Source: Pseudomonas protegens CHA0 (GTDB lineage Bacteria; Pseudomonadota; Gammaproteobacteria; Pseudomonadales; Pseudomonadaceae). From it: a DNA stretch of 64,000 nt. Below, piece after piece: positions 36,495 to 45,043 of the stretch (positions within the stretch are counted from its first letter, which is position 1; each line of letters starts with the position of its first letter). Below the pieces are notes generated by a model. That model was not told the origin of the DNA. It was given only the letters and a program-made list of their open reading frames with translations, and did not search any database. The translations under genes were made by a program, and so were the position numbers. Where the stretch lies: positions 5,625,501 to 5,689,500 of the forward strand of contig NC_021237.1 in NCBI RefSeq assembly GCF_000397205.1, given 5' to 3'.

Positions 36495-37277
36495 TCAATG
36501 CACATCCTTCCAGTATTCGCGCTTGAGCAGATAGGCGAACACGAAGAAGAAGGCCAGGTACAGCAGTACGTAGGTACCGATGCGCTGGTGCTGCAGCTTG
36601 ACCGGGTTGGCCGAGTAAGCCAGGAAGGTCACCAGGTTCTTGACCTTCTCGTCGAACTGAGCCTCGTTGAGAGTCCCGGTGTTCTCCTTGATGGTCAGCT
36701 GGTCACAGGCTTCATGAGTCAGCGGCGTGCCGGTCAGCGGATCGTATTGCTTCTTGCCGCCTTCGACGATCTGCACCTGCTTGCAACCGATCACCTGGCG
36801 ACCCTGCAGGCCAACCAGAACGTTAGGCATGCCCACGTTCGGGAAAACCTTGTTATTCACACCCCAAGGGCGCGCCGGGTCCTCATAGAAGGACTTGAGG
36901 TAGCCATAGAGCCAGTCGGTACCCCGCACACGGGCCACCAGGGTCAGATCCGGTGGCGCAGCGCCAAACCAGGTCTTGGCATCTGCCGGCTGCATGCCGA
37001 TGTTCATGTGGTCACCGATCTTGGCGCCAGTGAAGACCAGCTTGCTCAACATCAGATCGTGAGGGATACCCAGATCGTCGGCAACCCGCTCATAACGCTG
37101 GAACTTGGCGCTGTGGCAGCCCATGCAGTAGTTGGCAAAGGTACGCGCGCCGTCTTGCAGGGCAGCTTTGTCGGCCAGGTCGATATCGACCTTCTCCAAC
37201 TCAGGGCCGCCGTGCTCGGCCGCGAAAGACAATACAGGCATAGCAGCAAGAATCAGTACAGCAAATAGCTTTTTCAT
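36495..37277 (-). CDS. petC: Cytochrome c1 of the bc1 complex
   Basis: I use the ATG at 37277 (MKKLFAVLILAAMPVLSFAA), which opens a proper signal peptide; the longer frame runs into petB. The 260-residue protein carries the heme attachment motif CMGCH (51-55), the axial Met region (VFPNVGMPNVLVGL) and a C-terminal membrane anchor (TYVLLYLAFFFVFAYLL). It passes electrons from the Rieske protein to soluble cytochrome c. It shares one base with the petB stop (TGATG). Confidence 0.96.
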   Translation of the reverse strand: MKKLFAVLILAAMPVLSFAAEHGGPELEKVDIDLADKAALQDGARTFANYCMGCHSAKFQRYERVADDLGIPHDLMLSKLVFTGAKIGDHMNIGMQPADAKTWFGAAPPDLTLVARVRGTDWLYGYLKSFYEDPARPWGVNNKVFPNVGMPNVLVGLQGRQVIGCKQVQIVEGGKKQYDPLTGTPLTHEACDQLTIKENTGTLNEAQFDEKVKNLVTFLAYSANPVKLQHQRIGTYVLLYLAFFFVFAYLLKREYWKDVH

Positions 37278-38488
37278 CAGCCAGTCACCCTTTCCGGAAC
37301 CGGTTTGGTCTTCTCGAGCCTGGTGTAGAACGGCATCAGAATGAAGTAGGCGAAGTACAGGAAGGTACATACCTGCGACAGCAGCGTACGGCCCGGAGTC
37401 GGTGCCAATACACCCAGCACCCCCAGGATCACGAACGAGATGCAGAACACCAGCAGCCAGATCTTGCTCAGCCAGCCTTTGTAGCGCATGGACTTGACCG
37501 GGCTACGGTCGAGCCAAGGCAGCACGAACAGCACGGCAATGGCAGCACCCATGGCAATGACGCCCATGAGCTTGTCCGGCACCGCACGCAGGATCGCGTA
37601 GAACGGGGTGAAGTACCAAACCGGAGCAATGTGCTCAGGCGTCTTGAACGGGTTGGCCTGTTCGAAGTTCGGCTTCTCGAGGAAGTAGCCACCCATTTCC
37701 GGGAAGAAGAACACGATCGAGCAGAAGATGAAGAGGAACACCACTACGCCGACGATATCCTTCACGGTGTAGTAAGGGTGGAAAGGAATACCATCCAGCG
37801 GGATGCCGTTCTCATCCTTGTTCTTCTTGATGTCGACGCCATCCGGGTTGTTCGAACCCACTTCGTGCAGTGCCAGGATGTGCAGCACCACCAGACCGAG
37901 GATCACGATCGGCAGGGCAACAACGTGCAAGGCGAAGAAGCGGTTCAGGGTGATACCGGAAATCAGGTAGTCACCGCGGATCCACTGAGTCAGGTCGTCG
38001 CCGATGACCGGGATCGCACCGAACAGCGAGATGATCACCTGGGCGCCCCAGTAGGACATCTGGCCCCACGGCAGCAGGTAGCCCATGAAGGCCTCGGCCA
38101 TCAGTGCCAGGTAGATCAGCATGCCGAACAGCCACACCAGCTCACGGGGCTTCTGGTAGGAACCGTAGAGCAGGCCACGGAACATGTGCAGATAGACCAC
38201 GATGAAGAACGCCGAAGCGCCGGTGGAGTGGAGCAGACGCAGGATCGCGCCGTACTCGACGTCGCGCATGATGTATTCAACGGAAGCGAAGGCCTCTTCC
38301 GCCGAAGGGGTGTAGCTCATGGTCAGCCAGACACCGGTTACGATCTGGTTGACCAGAACCAGCAGCGCCAGGGAGCCAAAGAAATAGAAGAAGTTGAAGT
38401 TCTTCGGAGCGTAATACTTGCTGAGATGGTCTTCCCACATCTTGGTCGCGGGGAAGCGCGCATCAACCCAATCCATGAACTTGCTCAT
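37277..38488 (-). CDS. petB: Cytochrome b of the bc1 complex
   Basis: The ATG at 38488 shares one base with the petA stop and gives 403 residues, normal for the proteobacterial protein; a GTG one codon upstream is less likely. It has eight or more hydrophobic helices, the Qo-site block GYLLPWGQMSYWGAQVI, heme histidines in the second and fourth helices (LLHSTGASAFF, VVYLHMFRG, FFALHVVALP, LHILALHEVG) and the Qo PEWY-type segment (here APVWYFTPFYAILRAVP). It oxidises ubiquinol and pumps protons by the Q cycle. Confidence 0.97.
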   Translation of the reverse strand: MSKFMDWVDARFPATKMWEDHLSKYYAPKNFNFFYFFGSLALLVLVNQIVTGVWLTMSYTPSAEEAFASVEYIMRDVEYGAILRLLHSTGASAFFIVVYLHMFRGLLYGSYQKPRELVWLFGMLIYLALMAEAFMGYLLPWGQMSYWGAQVIISLFGAIPVIGDDLTQWIRGDYLISGITLNRFFALHVVALPIVILGLVVLHILALHEVGSNNPDGVDIKKNKDENGIPLDGIPFHPYYTVKDIVGVVVFLFIFCSIVFFFPEMGGYFLEKPNFEQANPFKTPEHIAPVWYFTPFYAILRAVPDKLMGVIAMGAAIAVLFVLPWLDRSPVKSMRYKGWLSKIWLLVFCISFVILGVLGVLAPTPGRTLLSQVCTFLYFAYFILMPFYTRLEKTKPVPERVTG

Positions 38489-39081
38489 CACGCTTTCTCC
38501 GTGTCGACGCCAATGACGATGATGTCATCCGACTCATAGGAATGCGGGGGTACTGGCAGGTTCAAAGGCGCAGGTTGCGACTTGTAGACGCGACCAGCCA
38601 GATCGTAGTGGGAACCGTGGCAAGGGCAGAAATAGCCACCTACCCAGTCCTTGCCCAGATCCGCGGGCGCCACTTCAGGACGGAAGGTCGGAGAACAGCC
38701 CAGGTGGGTGCAGATACCGATCAGCAGCAGAATCTCTGGCTTGATCGAACGCACTTCCGGGTCGACGTAGGTTGGTTGTACTGAGTTCTTGGAGTCAGGG
38801 TCAGACAACTGGCCCTCGATCTTTTTAAGATTCCCCAGGATTTCCTCGGTACGGCGGACGATGAATACCGGCTGACCACGCCATTCAGCAATCATCTGCT
38901 GACCTGGATCGATCTTGCTGATATTCACCTTCACCGGTGCACCTGCGGCTTTCGCCTTGGCACTGGGAAACCATGACCCCACGAACGGGACCGCAGCCCC
39001 CACCGCTCCAGCAGCACCCACCACGGATGTGGCTGCTACTAGGAAGCGACGCCGGCCTGCATTCACGCCGTCATTGCTCAT
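38488..39081 (-). CDS. petA: Rieske iron-sulfur subunit of the bc1 complex
   Basis: A 197-residue protein with a twin-arginine-type N-terminus (AGRRRFLVAATSV) that serves as export signal and membrane anchor. The 2Fe-2S ligands are in CTHLGC (124-129) and CPCHGSHYD (152-160). The order petA-petB-petC with one-base overlaps shows a single translationally coupled operon. A candidate promoter lies at 39164-39192. Confidence 0.97.
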   Translation of the reverse strand: MSNDGVNAGRRRFLVAATSVVGAAGAVGAAVPFVGSWFPSAKAKAAGAPVKVNISKIDPGQQMIAEWRGQPVFIVRRTEEILGNLKKIEGQLSDPDSKNSVQPTYVDPEVRSIKPEILLLIGICTHLGCSPTFRPEVAPADLGKDWVGGYFCPCHGSHYDLAGRVYKSQPAPLNLPVPPHSYESDDIIVIGVDTEKA

Positions 39082-39163
39082 TCAGTCCTCTCCCATCAGC
39101 TTTGTGGCCTGTTAAATCAGGCATCTACTAAGTAAAAATCTGAACTTATAAAAATTTTGCCGA

Positions 39164-39192
39164 ATGGTAATGAAAAGCCCCTATTCTGACAA
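39164..39192 (-). promoter_or_regulatory. Candidate promoter of petABC
   Basis: On the minus strand TTGTCA (39192-39187) and TACCAT (39169-39164) are 17 bases apart. The palindrome GGTAATTACC (39193-39202) abuts the -35 element upstream. The -10 match is moderate. Confidence 0.45.
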
Positions 39193-39281
39193 GGTAATTA
39201 CCAAGCCGAGCCGGCCCGAAGCCTTGCAGTATAGGGCCTCCGCGGATGTGGCAAGTTGTCACAGAGCAAATTCTAGACAAT

Positions 39282-39319
39282 AAAAAACGCCCAGCTCCGC
39301 GAGGAGACTGGGCGTTTTT
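39282..39319 (-). terminator. Terminator after rpsI
   Basis: AAACGCCCAG and CTGGGCGTTT form the stem, with a flanking A run (T run on the minus strand), 16 bases after the rpsI stop. Confidence 0.88.
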
Positions 39320-39334
39320 GAACGCAGTAGCGAA

Positions 39335-39727
39335 TTAACGCTTGGAGTATTGCGGACGCTTACGCGCTTTACGCAGACCCACTTTCTTACGTTCAACTTC
39401 ACGTGCGTCACGGGTTACGAAACCAGCTTTACGCAGCGCGCTGCGCAGAGTTTCGTCGTAATCCATCAGAGCGCGAGTGATACCGTGGCGGATTGCGCCA
39501 GCTTGACCACTTACACCGCCGCCGATAACGGTGACGTAGATATCGAACTTCTCAACGGTCTCGGTCAGCTCCAGCGGTTGACGAACTACCATGCGGGCAG
39601 TTTCGCGACCGAAGAAGTTATCCAGGGAGCGGTTGTTGATCGAGATGTTGCCAGTGCCCGGACGCAGGAAAACGCGTGCGGTTGCAGTCTTGCGACGGCC
39701 AGTGCCGTAATTTTGAGTCGCCGACAT
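39335..39727 (-). CDS. rpsI: Ribosomal protein S9
   Basis: A 130-residue small-subunit protein whose C-terminal tail ends in the conserved RKRPQYSKR that reaches the P-site tRNA. The N-terminal [20 protein letters not shown] is also universal. It follows rplM by 14 bases, as in most proteobacteria. Confidence 0.99.
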   Translation of the reverse strand: MSATQNYGTGRRKTATARVFLRPGTGNISINNRSLDNFFGRETARMVVRQPLELTETVEKFDIYVTVIGGGVSGQAGAIRHGITRALMDYDETLRSALRKAGFVTRDAREVERKKVGLRKARKRPQYSKR

Positions 39728-39741
39728 AATGAACTATTCCG

Positions 39742-40170
39742 TTAAATCTTCAGTTCTTGGGGCTGCTGAGCAGTATGAGGGTGTGCAGCGCCCGCATAGA
39801 CTTTCAGCTTACGGTACATGTCGCGACCCAGCGGGTTCTTAGGCAGCATGCCTTTTACCGCGGTCTCGATCACGCGCTCAGGGGCTTTGGCGATCAGCTT
39901 TTCGAAGTTGATCGACTTGATGCCGCCCGGGAAACCGGAGTGGGAGTAGTACATTTTGTCAGTGGTTTTAGCGCCAGTAACACGTACCTGCTCGGCATTG
40001 ATCACGACGATGTAGTCGCCGGTGTCAACGTGAGGAGTGTACTCAGGCTTGTGCTTGCCACGCAGACGGCTCGCGATTTCGGTGGCCAGACGACCCAGGG
40101 TCTGACCAGCAGCGTCGACGACGAACCAGTCGCGCTTTACTGTTTCCGGTTTAGCAGTAAAAGTTTTCAT
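39742..40170 (-). CDS. rplM: Ribosomal protein L13
   Basis: A 142-residue large-subunit protein with the standard start ([20 protein letters not shown]) and the block [24 protein letters not shown] lies nine bases before the ATG. First gene of rplM-rpsI, driven by the promoter at 40212-40240. Confidence 0.99.
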   Translation of the reverse strand: MKTFTAKPETVKRDWFVVDAAGQTLGRLATEIASRLRGKHKPEYTPHVDTGDYIVVINAEQVRVTGAKTTDKMYYSHSGFPGGIKSINFEKLIAKAPERVIETAVKGMLPKNPLGRDMYRKLKVYAGAAHPHTAQQPQELKI

Positions 40171-40211
40171 TCTTTATAGCCTCAGGGGCCGCCCAGCAAA
40201 ATAGACGGCGG

Positions 40212-40240
40212 ATCTTACTGAATAGTGCTTACTTTGACAA
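40212..40240 (-). promoter_or_regulatory. rplM-rpsI promoter
   Basis: On the minus strand TTGTCA (40240-40235) and TAAGAT (40217-40212) are separated by 17 bases, a strong sigma70 match. The leader before the rplM ATG would be about 35 bases. Confidence 0.7.
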
Positions 40241-40417
40241 GGTCAAAGGCAGCCGGACACAGACGCTATCGGGGGCTCGGGTCAGCGCGTCTGATATACG
40301 GCAAGATTCTTCGGCAGGCGGCGCATCACTTCCACTGCAGAAAGAGCTGCCGAATTATGCAGATTGCGAAAAAAATTTCAACCTGCTTTTATGATTGTTT
40401 TGCCAAGGGAGCACCCG

Positions 40418-41458
40418 ATGGACTACCGCCAGCTGGGCCGAACCGATCTGAATGTGAGTGCAATTTGCCTGGGCACCATGACCTGGGGCGAGCAGAACAC
40501 CGAGGCTGAAGCCTTCGCTCAGATCGAGCGGGCCAAGAACGCCGGAATCAACTTCATCGACACTGCCGAGATGTACCCGGTGCCGCCAAAGGCCGAAACC
40601 TACGCCACCACCGAGCGCTATATCGGCAACTGGTTCAAGCAGCGTGGCGACCGCGCCGACTGGGTCCTGGCCAGCAAGATCGCAGGTCCGGGCAACACCA
40701 TCGACTACATTCGCGACAAACAGCTCAAGCACAACCGCAAGCATATAGTCGAAGCCGTGGATGCCAGCCTCAAGCGCCTGCAGACCGACTGGATCGACCT
40801 GTACCAACTGCACTGGCCCGAGCGCAGCACCAACTTCTTCGGCCAACTGGGCTACAAGCACCAGGCCGATGAAGACTTCACTCCGCTGGAAGAAACCCTC
40901 GAAGCCCTGGACGAGCAGGTCAAGGCCGGCAAGATCCGCCATATCGGTCTGTCCAACGAAACGCCATGGGGCACCATGAAGTTCCTTGCCCTGGCCGAGA
41001 GCCGTGGCTGGCCGCGGGCGGTTTCGATCCAGAACCCCTACAACCTGCTCAACCGCAGCTTCGAAGTAGGCCTGGCGGAAATTGCCATTCGTGAACAATG
41101 CGGCCTGCTGGCCTACTCTCCTCTGGCCTTTGGCTACCTGTCCGGCAAGTACGAAGGCGGCGCGCGGCCAGCCAAGGCACGGCTGAGCCTCTACAGCCGC
41201 TTCAGCCGCTACTTCAACCCTCAGTCGGAAGCAGCCTGCAGCCGTTATGTGGCGCTGGCCCGCGAGCACGGCCTGGATCCGGCACAAATGGCCCTGGCCT
41301 TCGTCACTCAACAGCCGTTCGTGACCAGCAACATCATCGGCGCCACCACTCTGGAACAGCTGGACAGCAACATCGCCAGCGCCGCCTTGAAGTTGTCGGA
41401 TGAGGTCCTCGCCGGGATCGAGGCAATCCACAAGGATCACCCCAACCCCGCGCCTTAA
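40418..41458 (+). CDS. Aldo/keto reductase, Tas-like
   Basis: The ATG at 40418 follows AAGGGAG at a good distance and gives 346 residues, the length of Escherichia coli Tas; the frame upstream is untypical. The AKR tetrad is visible: Asp and Tyr in FIDTAEMYPV, Lys in VLASKIAG and His in LYQLHWPER. It also has the NADPH-binding end near TSNIIGATTLEQLDSN. It reduces aldehydes or ketones with NADPH; the physiological substrate is unknown. Stand-alone gene, divergent from rplM. Confidence 0.93.
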   Translation: MDYRQLGRTDLNVSAICLGTMTWGEQNTEAEAFAQIERAKNAGINFIDTAEMYPVPPKAETYATTERYIGNWFKQRGDRADWVLASKIAGPGNTIDYIRDKQLKHNRKHIVEAVDASLKRLQTDWIDLYQLHWPERSTNFFGQLGYKHQADEDFTPLEETLEALDEQVKAGKIRHIGLSNETPWGTMKFLALAESRGWPRAVSIQNPYNLLNRSFEVGLAEIAIREQCGLLAYSPLAFGYLSGKYEGGARPAKARLSLYSRFSRYFNPQSEAACSRYVALAREHGLDPAQMALAFVTQQPFVTSNIIGATTLEQLDSNIASAALKLSDEVLAGIEAIHKDHPNPAP

Positions 41459-41468
41459 TAGGCCCACA

Positions 41469-41540
41469 GTTGCTGGCTTGCCAGCGAATGGATACGTCGC
41501 ATAACCCGCTTCGCACCCTTCGCCGGCGGCCCGCTTCCTA
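41469..41540. repeat. Degenerate REPIN-like element
   Basis: The core GCTGGCTTGCCAGCGAA (41472-41488) matches one REP arm. An inverted, more diverged arm (CTTCGCCGGCGGCCCGCTTC) lies at 41519-41538 and touches the stop codon of the acyl-CoA dehydrogenase gene. It fills the gap between two convergent genes. Confidence 0.5.
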
Positions 41541-42674
41541 TAGTGAGCGGGCAATGATCTCCTTCATGATCTCGTTGGTCCCGGCATAAATGCGCTGCAC
41601 CCGGGCATCGGCCCAGGCCCGGGCCACCGGGTACTCCCACATGAAGCCGTAGCCGCCGTGCAACTGCACGCATTCATCAAGCACCTTGCACTGCAGGTCA
41701 GTCCCCCAGTACTTGGCCATGGCCGCCGTCGGCACATCGAGCTTGCCCTGCAAGTGCAGCTCCAGGCAGCGATCGACAAATACCCGGCCGATCTGAATTT
41801 CCGTGGCCATTTCCGCCAGCTTGAAACGGCTGTTCTGGAAATCGGCAATTGCCTTGCCAAAGGCTTTGCGTTCGCGGGTGTATTCCAGGGTCCACTGCAA
41901 CGCCGCCTCGGCACTGGCCAGGCCACCAATGGCCACGGTCAGGCGCTCCTGGGGCAACTCCTGCATCAAATAGGCAAAACCTGCCCCAGCCTGCCCCAGC
42001 AGATTCTCCTTGGGTACTCGCACATCCTGGAAGAACAGCTCGGAGGTGTCCTGAGCCTTCATTCCCACTTTCTCCAGGCGCTTGCCCTTGGAGAACCCGG
42101 GAGTATCGGCCTCAACCAGAAACAGGCTGGTGCCCTTGGCTCCGGCCTTGGGATCGGTCTTGGCCACGACTATCACCAGGTCCGCCAGGTAGCCGTTGGT
42201 AATAAAGGTCTTGGAACCATTGATCACGTATTCGTCGCCGTCGAGCACTGCCGTGGTCTTCACCCCTTGCAGGTCGGAGCCCGCCCCCGGCTCGGTCATG
42301 GCAATGGCCGTGACCATTTCCCCCGAGACCAGCCGGGGCAGGTACTTGTGCTTCAGCGACTCACTGCCGTAATGCAGGATGTAGGGCGCGACAATGTCCG
42401 AATGCAGGGAAAAACCAATGCCCGTCAGCCCCAGCCGGCCAATCTCCTCGATCACCACCGCGCTGTAGAGAAAGTCCGCCCCCAGGCCGCCGTATTCCTC
42501 GGGAATGTGCGAACACAGCATTCCGGCCTCCCCCGCCTTGCTCCACAACTGACGGTCGATATAGCCCTGTTTTTCCCATTCGCCATGGAAGGGCACTGCC
42601 TCTTTCTCAAGGAATGTACGCACGCTGTCACGGAAGAGTTCGTGCTCGGAGCTGAACAAGGTTCTAGGGATCAT
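41538..42674 (-). CDS. Acyl-CoA dehydrogenase
   Basis: A 378-residue FAD flavoprotein. The family blocks are GIGFSLHSDIV, AMTEPGAGSDLQGVKTTA (FAD and substrate binding), KVGMKAQDTSELFFQDVRVP and the C-terminal QLHGGYGFMWEYPVARAWAD. The likely catalytic base is the Glu in the segment IYAGTNEIMKEI. It oxidises an acyl-CoA to the 2-enoyl-CoA. The chain-length class is not decidable; the position of the glutamate fits short-, medium- or long-chain enzymes rather than isovaleryl-CoA ones. Divergent from the GlxA-type regulator, which may control it. Confidence 0.92.
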   Translation of the reverse strand: MIPRTLFSSEHELFRDSVRTFLEKEAVPFHGEWEKQGYIDRQLWSKAGEAGMLCSHIPEEYGGLGADFLYSAVVIEEIGRLGLTGIGFSLHSDIVAPYILHYGSESLKHKYLPRLVSGEMVTAIAMTEPGAGSDLQGVKTTAVLDGDEYVINGSKTFITNGYLADLVIVVAKTDPKAGAKGTSLFLVEADTPGFSKGKRLEKVGMKAQDTSELFFQDVRVPKENLLGQAGAGFAYLMQELPQERLTVAIGGLASAEAALQWTLEYTRERKAFGKAIADFQNSRFKLAEMATEIQIGRVFVDRCLELHLQGKLDVPTAAMAKYWGTDLQCKVLDECVQLHGGYGFMWEYPVARAWADARVQRIYAGTNEIMKEIIARSL

Positions 42675-42819
42675 GCAGGCACCTGTGATGGTTATTGATC
42701 ATGGGTTGGCTGCCAGAGCCTAAGGCTAGCCACCTGCACGGGACACTGGACACATCCGACAAAAAATAAGACGATCCAGCCGTCTGGTGACCACTTTCCC
42801 CTATAAGAACAATTGAATT

Positions 42820-43818
42820 ATGTCTAACCAAACCTCCACGCCCTTGCGGCGCGTCAGCATCCTGGCTATCGACCGGGTTTTCGCTTCCACCCTCATGCAA
42901 GCCAAGGATTTCTTCCATCTGGCCAGCCTGCGCTACGGCAAACAACTGGGCCAAGGCCTGACCCCGGCGTTCGAAACCCGCCTGGTCAGCCCCGACGGTC
43001 AACCCGTATGCAGTTTCAGCGACGTGATCATGCCGGTGGACGGCCCGCTGGAAGACACCGATATCATCATCCTCCCGGCGTTCTGGGACGACTTCGACAC
43101 CCTGTGCCAGCGTTACCCGCAGATCTTGCCCTGGCTGCGCGCCCAGCACGCTCGCGGCGCGGTGCTCTGCGGCGAAGCCACCGGGGTGTTCTGGCTGGCG
43201 GAAGCCGGCTTGCTCGATGGCAAGGAAGCCACTACCTACTGGCGCTTCTTCAGCGCCTTCAATGAGCGCTTCCCCAAGGTCCAGCTCAATCAGGACAAGC
43301 ACCTGACCGACGCCGACAACCTCTACTGCGCGGGCGGTACCACCTCGGCCTGCGACCTGTACATCTACCTGATCGAACGCTTCTGCGGTGCCAACGTGGC
43401 CCAGGCCGTGGCCCGGGACATTCTCTATGAAGTACAGCGCAGCTACGCCCCAGGGCGCATCGGCTTCGGCGGCCAGAAGCTGCATCAGGACGTGATCATC
43501 CTGCAGATCCAGCACTGGCTCGAAGAGCACTTCGCCGACAAGTTCCGCTTCGAGGACGTGGCCCGCGAGCACGGCATGAGCATTCGCAACTTCATGCGCC
43601 GTTTCCAGACCGCCACCGGCGACAAGCCCCTGCATTACCTGCAGCGCCTGCGCATCGAAACCGCCAAGGGCCTGCTCTCGGGAACGCGCAAGAGCATCAA
43701 GACCATCAGCTACGAAGTCGGCTACGACGACGCCAGTTTCTTCGCCCGACTGTTCCGCCAGCACACCGAACTTTCACCCAACCAGTACCGCCAACAGTTC
43801 CAGCAACAGGCGGCATAA
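42820..43818 (+). CDS. GlxA-type transcriptional regulator (DJ-1/PfpI + AraC)
   Basis: A 332-residue protein. The N-terminal half (about 10-190) is a DJ-1/PfpI fold with the nucleophile-elbow Cys (GAVLCGEATGVFWLAEAGLL). The C-terminal part (about 225-325) is an AraC/XylS double helix-turn-helix (FRFEDVAREHGMSIRNFMRR, then KTISYEVGYDDASFFARLFR). Regulators of this build respond to nitrogenous or osmolyte metabolites such as betaine or carnitine in Pseudomonas (GbdR, CdhR). This one's ligand is unknown. It is divergent from an acyl-CoA dehydrogenase gene. Confidence 0.92.
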   Translation: MSNQTSTPLRRVSILAIDRVFASTLMQAKDFFHLASLRYGKQLGQGLTPAFETRLVSPDGQPVCSFSDVIMPVDGPLEDTDIIILPAFWDDFDTLCQRYPQILPWLRAQHARGAVLCGEATGVFWLAEAGLLDGKEATTYWRFFSAFNERFPKVQLNQDKHLTDADNLYCAGGTTSACDLYIYLIERFCGANVAQAVARDILYEVQRSYAPGRIGFGGQKLHQDVIILQIQHWLEEHFADKFRFEDVAREHGMSIRNFMRRFQTATGDKPLHYLQRLRIETAKGLLSGTRKSIKTISYEVGYDDASFFARLFRQHTELSPNQYRQQFQQQAA

Positions 43819-43847
43819 AAAAAGGGCCTGCAATGCAGGCCCTTTTT
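43816..43847. terminator. Terminator between the GlxA-type gene and zapE
   Basis: AAAGGGCCTGCA and TGCAGGCCCTTT pair with almost no loop beyond AT; A and T runs flank both sides, so it can act on both convergent genes. Confidence 0.88.
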
Positions 43848-43860
43848 CATCTGGCAATGC

Positions 43861-44955
43861 TTATGGCTTGTGCGCCCGCGACAGGAACTCGTGGGACTGC
43901 ATCTCCAGCAGGCGGCTAAGGGTGCGCTGGAACTCGAACGTCAGGCGGCCACCGGTGTAGAGGTCCTTGAGTTCGACCTCGGCGGAAATGATCAGCTTGA
44001 CGTTACGGTCGTAGAACTCGTCGACCATGTTGATAAAGCGTCGGGCGATGTCGTCGGTGGTGACGCTCATCTGCTCCACGCCACTGAGCAACACGGCATG
44101 GAAGATCTTGCCCAGCTCGATGTAGTCGTTCTGGCTGCGCGGGCCGTCGCACAGTTCCCGGAAGTCGAACCAGGCCACATCATCGCAGGTACGCAATGCG
44201 CGGATCTCGCGGTTCTCGATGATCAACACATCGTTTTCCACCGCCTGGGTGCACTCCGGCGTCAACGCCCGGAAGCTCTTGCGCAAGCTTTCCTGTGCTT
44301 CTTCGTTCAATGGATAGTGGAACAGCTCCGCCTGCTCCAGGTGACGCAAGCGGTAGTCGACACCGCTGTCGACGTTGACGATCTCGGTGTTCTGCTTGAT
44401 CAGGGCAATCGCCGGCAGGAAGCGCGCGCGCTGCAAGCCATCCTTGTACAAGCCGTCGGGGACGATGTTCGAGGTGGCGACCAGGGTCACGCCATTCCTG
44501 AACAGCTCCTCCATGAGGGTGCCAAGAATCATCGCGTCAGTAATGTCAGACACGAAGAATTCGTCGAAGCAGATCACCCGCGCCTCTTGCGAGAAACGCT
44601 TGGCGATGATGGTCAACGGGTTCTTCTCACCGCCCAGGGTCTTCATTTCTTCGTGTACGCGCTTCATGAAACGGTGAAAGTGCGTGCGTACCTTTTCCTT
44701 GAACGGCAAGGCTTCGAAGAAGGTGTCCACCAGATAGGTCTTACCGCGCCCCACTCCGCCCCAGAAATACAGACCCTTGACCGGCGTCTGGTCCTTCTTG
44801 CCAAAGAGCTTGCCGAGCAGGCCCGGCTTGTTTTGCTCGGCCGCGATCAGATCGTCATACAGGCGCTGCAGATGACGCACAGCCGTTTCCTGTGCCGCAT
44901 CATGAAAGAAATCCGGGCGTTTCAGATCTGCTTGGTATCGTTCTAGGGGCGTCAT
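43861..44955 (-). CDS. zapE: Cell division ATPase ZapE (AFG1-like)
   Basis: A 364-residue AAA-type ATPase with Walker A YFWGGVGRGKTYLVD and Walker B VICFDEFFVSDITDA. The N-terminal MTPLERYQADLKRPDFFHD and the sensor region LVATSNIVPDGLYKDGLQR are typical. In E. coli ZapE modulates the Z ring under low oxygen. It lies 88 bases downstream of trpS and is separated from it by a terminator, so it has its own promoter or depends on readthrough. Confidence 0.95.
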   Translation of the reverse strand: MTPLERYQADLKRPDFFHDAAQETAVRHLQRLYDDLIAAEQNKPGLLGKLFGKKDQTPVKGLYFWGGVGRGKTYLVDTFFEALPFKEKVRTHFHRFMKRVHEEMKTLGGEKNPLTIIAKRFSQEARVICFDEFFVSDITDAMILGTLMEELFRNGVTLVATSNIVPDGLYKDGLQRARFLPAIALIKQNTEIVNVDSGVDYRLRHLEQAELFHYPLNEEAQESLRKSFRALTPECTQAVENDVLIIENREIRALRTCDDVAWFDFRELCDGPRSQNDYIELGKIFHAVLLSGVEQMSVTTDDIARRFINMVDEFYDRNVKLIISAEVELKDLYTGGRLTFEFQRTLSRLLEMQSHEFLSRAHKP

Positions 44956-44974
44956 AATTCGTTAGCAAGGCAAC

Positions 44975-45006
44975 AAAAACGGGCCGTCACTTTAGCGACG
45001 GCCCTG
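44975..45006 (-). terminator. Terminator after trpS
   Basis: On the minus strand AGGGCCGTC GCTAAAGT GACGGCCC is followed by GTTTTTG. It lies 38 bases downstream of the trpS stop. Confidence 0.85.
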
Positions 45007-45043
45007 GGGAATGGCAATCAGCCCTTGGTCGGGAAGATGCCGA

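Noticed and set aside
40189..40211. Hairpin CCGCC/GGCGG upstream of rplM as an L13 autoregulatory leader
   Set aside because: The predicted transcription start (about 40205) lies inside the upstream arm, so the full hairpin would not be transcribed.
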